From NCBI RefSeq assembly GCF_014635485.1, contig NZ_BMCX01000004.1:186001-250000 (forward strand): a DNA stretch of 64,000 nucleotides, in the 5' to 3' direction. A model generated the notes under the pieces. It saw only the letters and a list, made by a program, of their open reading frames with translations. It searched no databases and was not told the origin of the DNA. Origin of the DNA: Corynebacterium pelargi (GTDB lineage Bacteria; Actinomycetota; Actinomycetes; Mycobacteriales; Mycobacteriaceae). The position numbers and the translations under genes are program-made. This document shows, piece after piece, positions 27,821 to 35,935 of this stretch. The first letter of the stretch is position 1; each line of letters opens with the position of its first letter.

Positions 27821-29383
27821 ATGGCGCAGGCAACAACACCCAAAGCCAACAAGAAATCATGGATCGGGCTTGCAGTACTCGTGCTTCCCATGCTCCTTAT
27901 TGCCATCGACGGCATGGTCTTAGTCTTCGCACTGCCAGAGATCACCCAAGACCTCCAACCCACAGGCACGCAGCAACTCTGGATCCTGGATATCTACTCG
28001 CTCATGCTGGCCGGGTTGCTTATCACCATGGCATCCCTCGGAGATCGCTTCGGGCGCAAGCGAGTCTTGCTCATCGGCGCGGGGCTGTTTTCCATCGCAT
28101 CCATCATCGGCGGGCTCTCGCCTAATCCCGAAACACTGATCTTTGCCCGAGCACTGTTGGGTGTGGCCGGATCGATGATGATGCCGGGCACCCTATCGCT
28201 GATCCGCAACATGTTCCTCGACCGCGATCAACGCCGCATCGCCATGGCCGTATGGGCCGCCATGGGCGCACTGGGAGCTGCCGCAGGACCCATCGTGGGT
28301 GGCTGGATTATCGAGTACTTCAGTTGGCACGCTGCCTTCTTTATGAACCTGCCCGTCATGATCCTGCTGCTCATCCTCGCGCCCACCTTGGTGCCAGAAA
28401 GCAAAAACCCCACCCCAGGGCGCGTGGATGTGTTGAGCATTATCTTGTCGCTCGGCGGCATGATCTCTTTGGTCTATGGCGTAAAAACGCTGGCTAATGA
28501 TGAAGACACCGCAGTAGCGCTGCTCACCGTGGCAGCAGGCGCACTCCTGCTGGGCGTGTTCGTGGCGCGCCAACTTCGCCTGGCCGAGCCGATGATTAAT
28601 GTGCGGCTGTTTAAAAACAAGGCGTTTAGCGGCGCAGTACTTACCAACCTGCTGTCTGTATTTGCCATGGTGGGTGCACTTTTTGCTCTCACCCAATACC
28701 TGCAGTTGGTCGCCGGGCTGAGCATTATCAAGGCCGCACTATGGCTACTACCCCAAGCATTCGTATCTGCCATCGCAGGCTTTATCGCCTCGGCGCTGGT
28801 AAAGAAGGTGCCCACCGCTGCGATCGTGGCAAGCGGCATGCTCATTACCGCTGGTGGCTTTGCCATGCTCATGGCGTTAACGCCCACCACGCATCCCTGG
28901 TTCGTGTCTGTGGCACTGTGCCTGGTGGGTCTGGGTTCAGGCATCGGGCTCACGCTCACCAACGATCTGATCATGAGCTCGGTGCGCCCCGAGGAATCGG
29001 GCCAAGCATCGGCTATTAGCAACTCCGGCTATGAGCTCGGCACCTCCTTCGGCATTGCCATCTTGGGCTCGCTGCTGCTGAGCTTCTACCGCAGCGGCGT
29101 GGAAGGCGCACTGCCGGTTGGCCTTCCTGTGCAGGTAGTAGAAGGGGCAGAAGAAACACTGGCCACAGCCTTAGTCTTTGCCCAAGAATTGCCAGGAGAG
29201 CTCGGCGCTCAGTTAGCGGCAGCGGCAACTGATGCCTTTACTCATGCCCTTGCCGCCACCGGCGGGGTAGCCATGGGCATCATGGTTGGGTTGGCTGTTT
29301 TTGCCACCGTGATGCTGCGCGGAGTATCTGCCCAAGAAGACATCGCAGAAGATCCACAGCCAGCACTTGAGCCTGCGAGCTAA
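27821..29383 (+). CDS. MFS multidrug efflux transporter, DHA2 family (QacA-like)
   Basis: This 520-residue protein has about 14 membrane segments. The first helix carries the Asp of MLLIAIDGMVLVFALP, motif A is ASLGDRFGRKR and motif C is GAAAGPIVGG, all typical of QacA/SmvA/LfrA-type proton antiporters that export lipophilic cations. The ATG has AAAGGAAGG upstream. It is divergent from the TetR gene and likely repressed by it. A terminator follows, shared with the GCS2 gene. Confidence 0.88.
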   Translation: MAQATTPKANKKSWIGLAVLVLPMLLIAIDGMVLVFALPEITQDLQPTGTQQLWILDIYSLMLAGLLITMASLGDRFGRKRVLLIGAGLFSIASIIGGLSPNPETLIFARALLGVAGSMMMPGTLSLIRNMFLDRDQRRIAMAVWAAMGALGAAAGPIVGGWIIEYFSWHAAFFMNLPVMILLLILAPTLVPESKNPTPGRVDVLSIILSLGGMISLVYGVKTLANDEDTAVALLTVAAGALLLGVFVARQLRLAEPMINVRLFKNKAFSGAVLTNLLSVFAMVGALFALTQYLQLVAGLSIIKAALWLLPQAFVSAIAGFIASALVKKVPTAAIVASGMLITAGGFAMLMALTPTTHPWFVSVALCLVGLGSGIGLTLTNDLIMSSVRPEESGQASAISNSGYELGTSFGIAILGSLLLSFYRSGVEGALPVGLPVQVVEGAEETLATALVFAQELPGELGAQLAAAATDAFTHALAATGGVAMGIMVGLAVFATVMLRGVSAQEDIAEDPQPALEPAS

Positions 29384-29400
29384 AACAATCAACAACCCAC

Positions 29401-29438
29401 AAGGGGGGGCACTGGCAACAATGCCAGGCGCCCCTTTT
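29401..29438. terminator. Bidirectional terminator
   Basis: An imperfect hairpin pairs AAGGGG and CACTGGCA on the left with TGCCAGG and CCCCTTTT on the right around a short ACAA loop. It sits between the convergent efflux-pump and GCS2 genes. Confidence 0.7.
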
Positions 29439-29452
29439 GTGGTTTTGCGGGC

Positions 29453-31012
29453 CTAGTTCACCTCGGTAGACCAGGTATGCACGGGCTTGCCGGTTTGCTG
29501 CTGGGCGATGTAGGCCTTGAGCATGCGGGCGATGGCCTCCCGGCGAAGCGGCGTATCGGGACCATCGAGCAGATCGCTGGCGGAGGCCGGCTGCCCATCT
29601 TGGCTCTCGCGGTTGTGAGACAAGACAGCGGCGGTGGCGTTTTCAAGTGCCATGAGCTGCCAAGTTGCGCCGTTTTGGTGGGTTATGGCACGCCCTTCGA
29701 TGATGCTCAGGTTTTCGTCGATAAGCTTTGGATCCACCTCAAGCTGCTTCAAGCCCTGCTCGGCATAATCCAGAAGGTGCTCGGTGACGAGCTCGGATAC
29801 GGGAATGCGACCAAGGGTAGGCCACTCAAGGTGGGCGTAGAGGCCATCGCGGGCGCCGGCGAAGAAGTTGCTGGTGGCGTCCTGGTAAGAAAGGCGCGAC
29901 CACACGGGGCGGGTTTGGCCAACCAGGAACTTCACCATGCCGTAGTAGAAGGCGGCGTCGGCGACGATATCTGCCACGCTCGGGCCTGCAGGCAGCAGGC
30001 GGTTTTCCACGCGAATGTGAGAAAGCTCGGTGTTTGGATCGTAAATCGGGCGATTCCAACGCCAGATGGTGCCGTTTTGCAGGTTCAAGTAGTGCAGGCC
30101 GGGCTTGCCATCGGTGATGATCGGGGTGCCGGCCTCCACGCGGTCTTCGGGCAGGAGTGGGGAGAAGTAGCGAACGTTTTCCTCGAAGAGGTCGAAGGCG
30201 CTGGTAATCCAGCGCTCGCCAAACCACACGCGCGGGCGCACACCCTGGGTGATCAGTTCGGGCGTGCGGGTATCGATGGATTGCTCGAATACGGGAATGC
30301 GTGACTCGTGCCAAAGCTTATGGCCTGCGAACAGGGGAGAGTTGGCACTCAAGGCCGTCTGCACACCGGCGATGGCCTGCGAGGCATTCCACGCCGCGGC
30401 GAAGCGGTCGGGAGCTACCTGCAGGTGAAGCTGGATAGAGGTGCAGGTGGATTCGGGCGCAACATCTTCAAAGTCCTCGTGATAGCGCTCCTGGCGCTCC
30501 ACATCGATGCGCACCAGCTCGCCGCGCGATTCCAACACGGAATTGGAAAGCGCCTTGTAGCGATTCTCGGGCGTCATCCAATCCGGGCTGTGCAGGAAAT
30601 CGGTGGTGATACTGGGCAGGGTGCCGATCATGGCCACCTTAGCGCCGGCCTTGTGTGCCGCATCGCGCACCACGTCGAGGCGCTGCGCGAGGCCATCGTG
30701 GAGTTCGCGCAGGCCATCGCCGGCAATGGACAGCGGCGGGTGATTGAGCTCTACGTTGTAGGCGCCGATCTCGGACTGGTATTCATCGGCGTGCTCTTCG
30801 GGCAGCGCATCAAGCACATCGGCATTGCACAGCTTAGGCTGCATATCCTCGTCCACGAGGTTGAGTTCGAGCTCCAGGCCGATGGTGCCGTGGTTGATGA
30901 ATTCAGCCTCTTGCAGATGCCTATCAAACACCTCCAGATCATCCATCAAACGCTGGCGGTAGCGCGTGCGTTGGCGGGGCGTATAAGACTCGGTGCTGAC
31001 TGCATCTCCCAT
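29453..31012 (-). CDS. GCS2-family glutamate-cysteine ligase/carboxylate-amine ligase
   Basis: The 519-residue protein belongs to the glutamate-cysteine ligase type 2 superfamily. The glutamate-site strand is TIGLELELNLVD near residue 45, followed by IGAYNVELNHPPL, and a late segment LHYLNLQNGTIWRWNRPIYD typical of the actinobacterial branch. Corynebacteria use mycothiol, not glutathione, so gamma-glutamylcysteine synthesis is not certain; another gamma-glutamyl amide is possible. I chose the ATG at 31012; a start at 31033 adds seven residues. It is the last core gene before the accessory island. Confidence 0.8.
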   Translation of the reverse strand: MGDAVSTESYTPRQRTRYRQRLMDDLEVFDRHLQEAEFINHGTIGLELELNLVDEDMQPKLCNADVLDALPEEHADEYQSEIGAYNVELNHPPLSIAGDGLRELHDGLAQRLDVVRDAAHKAGAKVAMIGTLPSITTDFLHSPDWMTPENRYKALSNSVLESRGELVRIDVERQERYHEDFEDVAPESTCTSIQLHLQVAPDRFAAAWNASQAIAGVQTALSANSPLFAGHKLWHESRIPVFEQSIDTRTPELITQGVRPRVWFGERWITSAFDLFEENVRYFSPLLPEDRVEAGTPIITDGKPGLHYLNLQNGTIWRWNRPIYDPNTELSHIRVENRLLPAGPSVADIVADAAFYYGMVKFLVGQTRPVWSRLSYQDATSNFFAGARDGLYAHLEWPTLGRIPVSELVTEHLLDYAEQGLKQLEVDPKLIDENLSIIEGRAITHQNGATWQLMALENATAAVLSHNRESQDGQPASASDLLDGPDTPLRREAIARMLKAYIAQQQTGKPVHTWSTEVN

Positions 31013-31130
31013 GGGAACACAGTATATGCACATTTTGGCATGATTTCTTGCTAGCTTTTCGACGCTCCCGCGTTTCGGATTTTTTTGTGGGGTTGAGGGG
31101 AGGGGTGGGGTTGGGAGCTATTGCTCGGCT

Positions 31131-31412
31131 GTGTTGGCTGAAAGCCTGAGAAAACGTGATGAACTCCCGGGCGGAGGTGAGGACGCAGCATCGCCCGCAG
31201 GTTTCGCATCTTCAGTAGAACTTGGCGCCGCCATTCGGGACGTGAGGAAGAAGTACATGCTGACTCAAAAACAACTTGCCGAATGAATCGGAACTTTCGA
31301 CCGCACCCTCCGGGATATTGAGAAGGGCAGCACGAGCCTCAGCGTCTGGGCGGTGCAGACGGCGCTGGATGTGCTGGGGGTCCCGTTGCTTGCCGAAACT
31401 GAATTATGGTAA
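31131..31412 (+). pseudogene. HipB-like XRE antitoxin remnant with in-frame TGA
   Basis: The frame reads LGAAIRDVRKKYMLTQKQ then LAE-stop-IGTFDRTLRDIEKGST and ends LGVPLLAETELW. This is a Cro/C1-type helix-turn-helix of the HipB type, where QLAEWxGxxxRTLRDIEKG is usual. The TGA at 31284-31286 stands where family members have Trp, so TGG to TGA is the likely change. No HipA partner is nearby. The first 25 or so codons of this frame are not clearly coding. The stop codon overlaps the candidate DtxR box. The 90 bases before (31040-31130) are G-rich and hold nothing I can name. Confidence 0.6.
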
Positions 31413-31423
31413 GGCAAACCTAA
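31405..31423. promoter_or_regulatory. Candidate DtxR iron box 1
   Basis: On the minus strand the site reads TTAGGTTTGCCTTACCATA, matching the DtxR consensus TTAGGTTAGCCTAACCTAA at 15 of 19 positions. It lies about 60 bases before the ECF S-component gene, where a repressor would block transcription. Confidence 0.6.
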
Positions 31424-31429
31424 TTTAAT

Positions 31430-31448
31430 CATGGTACGGTAAACCTGA
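31430..31448. promoter_or_regulatory. Weaker second DtxR-like box
   Basis: On the minus strand the site reads TCAGGTTTACCGTACCATG, about 11 of 19 matches to the DtxR consensus. It is part of an imperfect 25-base direct repeat with box 1 (repeat starts at 31406 and 31431, four differences). Confidence 0.4.
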
Positions 31449-31482
31449 TTTATTCGGAGAAATAAGAATTGAGGGGTATCCC

Positions 31483-32046
31483 ATGATCAAGAGTCGGAAG
31501 TTAACTACACGGTCGCTGATGGCCTGCGTTGTACTGGGAGGCGCATCAGCGGTTTTCGTGTGGATTTCGGTCATGCTGAACGGGGTTCTAGCAGGCAGCG
31601 TTCCCTGGCTGGCTTACGTAGCTCCGTTACCATACTTCTGGGGAGTTATCGCAGCGGTTTTGCTCATCAGGCGGCCCGGTGTTGCTACATTGACGGGCAT
31701 CGTGGCGGCAATTATCGGGTTCGGAGGGGTGATGGCTCTGCTAGCGGCGCTTCTCATTGAACTCGTCGCCTTCGTCGGCAAGGGGTTGCTGGATGGTACT
31801 GGTCCCTTGTTTGGGCGCTCGGCACTCATCTGGGCTGTATGCGCCGGCTTCGTCGGAGGCCTGTCACAGGGCATGGGCATTTTCATGGTAAGCGCAGCTC
31901 GAGACGCTCTGCCGTGGAATCTGATCCTATTGGGAGTAATCGTGAAAATCCTCATCGGTGGGGTCTATGGCTTCCTCACATTCCTGGTGGCGCGTGTGAT
32001 TTACCGTTCTGGAGTGAATCCCCAAGGCTTGCCTGCCCGTGTGTAG
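31483..32046 (+). CDS. ECF transporter S component (YkoE-like)
   Basis: The 187-residue protein has about six hydrophobic segments and the size of an energy-coupling-factor substrate-binding S component. The strand LLIRRPGVATLTGIVAAI and the SVPWLAYVAP loop resemble YkoE-type S components, which in Bacillus bind thiamine precursors. The ATG has GAGGGG eight bases upstream. It is followed after 16 bases by a gene for both ATPases and the T component, so the two genes make one importer. The DtxR-like boxes upstream suggest iron control and hence an iron, haem or siderophore substrate; this is inference. Confidence 0.72.
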   Translation: MIKSRKLTTRSLMACVVLGGASAVFVWISVMLNGVLAGSVPWLAYVAPLPYFWGVIAAVLLIRRPGVATLTGIVAAIIGFGGVMALLAALLIELVAFVGKGLLDGTGPLFGRSALIWAVCAGFVGGLSQGMGIFMVSAARDALPWNLILLGVIVKILIGGVYGFLTFLVARVIYRSGVNPQGLPARV

Positions 32047-32062
32047 TGACATCCTTCAATCG

Positions 32063-34363
32063 ATGAGCGGACAATCGATGAACGGGCAGGGCCTCGAAGT
32101 ATCTGGTCTATCACTGGGCTATGAACCAGATATCCCGGTTCTCTCATCACTGTCGTTTTCTCTGCCGCCGGGGTCCTACACGGTTGTGGCGGGATGCTCG
32201 GGCAGCGGAAAAACGTCGTTGGCCTACGCGCTGACGGGGTTGTTGACCTCCAGTGCGCATGGCTGGCAAGAAGGGGACATCCTTGTCAACGGAGTGAATC
32301 TCAACTCTATGCTTCCCGGTCAGTGGGCTCGCAAAGTCTCTTGTGTCTGGCAGCATCCGGATGCGCAAATGTGTGCAGATGAGTTGCTGATGGAGCCAGC
32401 GCTTCCTAGGGATTACCAGTCCCTCTCGGCCAATGAGACTGACGCTTACTGCAGAGAAATCCTCTCCTGGGTGGGACTATCACACCTTTCTGAAGTTACT
32501 GACCCACTGGTTCTTTCCGGGGGCGAGCAGCAGCGCTTGGCTTTGGCCGCCGCTATCGCGCAGGGGGCTCCTGTCATCATTCTCGATGAAGCCGCGGCAG
32601 CTTTGGATGCTGGTGCGCGGCAGCAATTCCACGACGCTGTGAAGCGCGTGTGCTCGCGGACAGCCGTGACCGTGCTCGCTATCGATCATCGTCCAGAGTT
32701 CCACCGGGGGCTGGCGCAGCGCATGATAGTGCTCGATCAGATGGGTCGCATCGCCTTCGACGGTGACTTTGAGGAAGGTTTGACCACGCCGAGGATTCTT
32801 CGCCGGCACGGCGTGCGCACGGAGGATGGACCTGGCCGCGAAGCACCGCCTGCCGTTGTCAGTGCCAGCTCCACCGCCAGCGCTGCACGGCTAGAGAGTG
32901 GCTCGGAGACACAGTCTGGTGCTGTGACATTGACGGATGTTTCGTACCGCCTAGATTCCGGACAACAGACGCTTTTGCCCGTAAACGTGCGGGTTGAGCC
33001 GGGAGATCTGGTGGCCATCACTGGGCCGAATGGCAGTGGCAAAAGCACACTCCTGTCTTGCATAGCGGGCCTCCTTCAAGGTTCGGGGAGGATTGAACCA
33101 CCCCTGCCTGAACGGATCAATAGTGGCATGCAGTGGGTGATGCAGCGGGGCGAGAACTTGTATGAGCACGGCAGTGTTGAAGCCGAGCTCGTCAGCGCAG
33201 CAACCCGCGGCTCGTCCATGCGTCTTGACCAGCTCGATGAGGCGAATCGAACTCACATCACGCAGACTCTCACGGACCTCGGGCTTTCTGATGTGCTGGA
33301 CAAACACCCCATGCACCTATCCGGTGGATTTCGGCAACGCCTCAATCTGGCACGAGCCCTGGTGTCGCAGCCGGAGCTTCTGCTGATCGATGAACCAACC
33401 AGTGCGCAAGATGCCCAAGGTGTTGAAAGAATTATCCGATCACTTCGAAGCCGCCGGGCAAACATGGCGTGCCTGGTGGTGACCCATGATGAACAGCTTC
33501 TGCGGGCTCTGCAACCCACGCAGACGATTAAGCTCACGCGACCGCCTGCGGAACCGTGCGAGCATGAAGCAGACCACACCGGTGCCCCTGCACCTTCTTC
33601 AGAGAGGAATGTGCTGCGCAGCGCGCGTCAGGAATCTGCTGGAAAGCTTGGCTTTTTGCATCCAGCCACAGCGCTAGCCTGTGTGGCAGCGGTATGGATA
33701 GCGGCGGTGAGGAGGACGAACCTGCATGAGCTATCACTCCTGGCTACGGTGCTGCTGCTGATGGCGGTGATCTTTGCCGTATCGACGAAGAGTCTTCCTA
33801 AGCTATTCCTGGGGTTGGGGGTAGTGTGCGGGATTGGTGCGCTGACATGGCTGGGATTTTTACCCTGGGTGGATACGGCGGGTTCTGCGCCGTGGTTCAG
33901 CGCAGAGAGAGCCACTAAGGCGTTTCTCCCGGCTGCCCAAATCTCAACCCTTGTTCTGGCTTATGTGGCTTTCGCCAGTATGGTCAATGCGAAACAACTT
34001 GTGGACTCATTACTGGCCGCGGTGCCCATTCCTTACCGCTTCCTGGATGTTGCGATTTATGGCTCGAGGTTTGCTGCCCGCATCAAGCGTGATCTGCGTT
34101 TTGCCAGACACCAACGGTGGCTGGCCACGCGGCGCAGGCGCCCGGGCTTCCACCCCTTGAAAACGATGGCCATGCTGGTTAGTGCTTCCCTGCGCGATAG
34201 CGAACAATTGGCAGATGCCTTAGATACGAAGGGTTTTGGGGCCAGCAGCACACGGACGATTAGGCACGCCAGAAAACTCAAAGTTCGGGATTGGTTGTTT
34301 GCAGCGGTCTTTCTGGTGTTCCTCTGTGCGCTGCCGTACGTCGCGAACGTCGTGTGGCATTAG
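32063..34363 (+). CDS. ECF transporter energizing module: A-A'-T triple fusion
   Basis: This protein of about 766 residues fuses three modules of an ECF importer. The first ATPase (about 10-240) has Walker A GCSGSGKT, signature LSGGEQQ and Walker B VIILDEAAAALD. The second (about 280-490) has GPNGSGKSTLL, LSGGFRQRL and LLLIDEPTSAQD. The C-terminal third (about 525-766) has five or so membrane helices and the T-component coupling segment ARIKRDLRFARHQR. Double-ATPase proteins such as YkoD are known, but the T subunit is normally separate (YkoC). Several ATG codons lie near the start (32063, 32084). It works with the S component upstream. Confidence 0.8.
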   Translation: MSGQSMNGQGLEVSGLSLGYEPDIPVLSSLSFSLPPGSYTVVAGCSGSGKTSLAYALTGLLTSSAHGWQEGDILVNGVNLNSMLPGQWARKVSCVWQHPDAQMCADELLMEPALPRDYQSLSANETDAYCREILSWVGLSHLSEVTDPLVLSGGEQQRLALAAAIAQGAPVIILDEAAAALDAGARQQFHDAVKRVCSRTAVTVLAIDHRPEFHRGLAQRMIVLDQMGRIAFDGDFEEGLTTPRILRRHGVRTEDGPGREAPPAVVSASSTASAARLESGSETQSGAVTLTDVSYRLDSGQQTLLPVNVRVEPGDLVAITGPNGSGKSTLLSCIAGLLQGSGRIEPPLPERINSGMQWVMQRGENLYEHGSVEAELVSAATRGSSMRLDQLDEANRTHITQTLTDLGLSDVLDKHPMHLSGGFRQRLNLARALVSQPELLLIDEPTSAQDAQGVERIIRSLRSRRANMACLVVTHDEQLLRALQPTQTIKLTRPPAEPCEHEADHTGAPAPSSERNVLRSARQESAGKLGFLHPATALACVAAVWIAAVRRTNLHELSLLATVLLLMAVIFAVSTKSLPKLFLGLGVVCGIGALTWLGFLPWVDTAGSAPWFSAERATKAFLPAAQISTLVLAYVAFASMVNAKQLVDSLLAAVPIPYRFLDVAIYGSRFAARIKRDLRFARHQRWLATRRRRPGFHPLKTMAMLVSASLRDSEQLADALDTKGFGASSTRTIRHARKLKVRDWLFAAVFLVFLCALPYVANVVWH

Positions 34364-34435
34364 GCCGCCCAATCCGTTCAGCCTCACTATGCCCCCCCCC
34401 GCATTACCCACCACCGAACTACCGCGCCTGCCATA

Positions 34436-35883
34436 ATGTCCCCACGTCATCTTTTTCTGAAGCACTGAGCCAACTGCGAGATAACCAACCCCAAGGCAAG
34501 TACGGCCTCGCTTTTGAAAAGATGATGGTGAACTACTTCCGCACCGATCCGGTTTTGTGCAGCGAGTACGACCAGGTTTCTCGCTGGACAGATTGGCGCT
34601 ACAACGACGGCAAGGCAGATACCGGCATCGATCTGGTGGCTCGCCGCCAAGAGGATCGCCGCTGGGTGGCGATCCAGTGCAAGTCTTATAAGCCCACCAC
34701 TTCCATCCAGAAATCTCACCTGGACTTCTTCTTCGAAGCATCGGGGCGCACCTTCACCACCGAAGAAGGCACAGAATCTTTCGCGCAACGCATCATCTCC
34801 ACCACGGATAAATGGTCTTCCAATGCTGAAGTCATGCTGGAAAACCAGGGCATCCCCACCAACCGCATTGGTGCTGCCGCCATCGCAGACGCACCGATCC
34901 ACTGGGACCTCACCTTCCCCGGCTCGGAGATTGAGATCAATCTATCCCCGCGCCAGACCTTCGAGCCCCGCCCGCACCAGGCCACCGCGATTGCCAAGAC
35001 CATTGAGGGCTTCAACACTCATGACCGCGGCAAGCTCATCATGGCCCGTGGCACGGGCAAAACGTTCACGGCTCTCCGCCTAGCCGAGCAGGTCGCCGAG
35101 CTCAACGGTAATCGCGCCCGTGTGCTCTTCCTTGTGCCGTCGATCTCCTTGCTCTCGCTGACGCTCAAGGAGTGGACTGCTCAGGCCCGCCTGGATCTGA
35201 AGTTTTATGCGGTGTGTTCCGATACCAAGGTCTCGAAGAAGGCTGAGGATATCGCCTCCTATGACCTGGAAGTTCCCGGTTCTACCAACGGCGCTGATAT
35301 TGCCGAAGCCCAAACGACCCGCATCCGCAGCCTGCTCGATAACGCCGATGCCACGCTGCTCAAAGAGTTCGATTCCTTCGTGGAAGGCCTACGCGCTAAC
35401 CTCAACGATTCCATCACGGGCGATGAGGCGATCGGTATGCTCTCGCAACACCTGATCACCGCGCCGGTGTTTAATGCGCTGTTCTCGGAATACGACTTCG
35501 CGGCGCACAATCCGGTCTCTCGCGTGATGTAGCGCATGGTGGATGCGCTGGCGGATAAGCGCTTGGAGTCGGAGATGGAAGGCTTGGAGAAGTTCTACCA
35601 GTCCGTTCGCGTGCGTGCCAGCGAGGTCACGAGTGCTTCCGGTAAGCAGCAGGTGGTGAAGGAGCTCTACGAGCGCTTCTTCCGCAAGGCCTTTAAAAAG
35701 CAGGCAGAGGCCCTGGGCATTGTGTACACGCCGGTGGATATAGTGGACTTCATCTTGCGCGGTGCCGATGAACTTTCAAAGAAGCACTTCGCCCGTGGGC
35801 TGACGGATGAGGGCGTGCACGTGCTGGAAGCTTTCAATCCGACTTGGATACAAAATGGCGGCACAGTCGAGTTGGCTGCGTGA
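34436..35883 (+). pseudogene. N-terminal remnant of a type ISP restriction-modification gene
   Basis: The reading frame encodes the front of a single-chain LlaGI-type enzyme. First is an Mrr-like nuclease (TGIDLVARRQEDRRW, AIQCKSYK), then helicase motif I (MARGTGKTFTA) and FLVPSISLLS. At about 35300 the frame jumps from VPGSTNGAD to AEAQTTRIRSLL with no DExH or later helicase motifs, so the helicase core is deleted in frame. A TAG at 35530-35532 (SRVM-stop-RMVDALADK) interrupts the next part. The frame then runs to DEGVHVLEAF, just before methyltransferase motif I, and ends in unrelated sequence. The start codon is unclear: ATG 34436 is out of frame and may reflect a small indel. The C-terminal part lies at 41687-43085. 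Confidence 0.8.
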
Positions 35884-35935
35884 GTGGTTCAAATGGGAAG
35901 TCATTGGTTCAGCCCAGGGAGAATGAGGTACTAGG

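Noticed and set aside
31284..31286. TGA in the HipB-like frame as a selenocysteine or recoding site
   Set aside because: No selenium-related structure follows, the residue is Trp in relatives, and other genes in the island have TAG and frame shifts as well, so simple decay is more likely.
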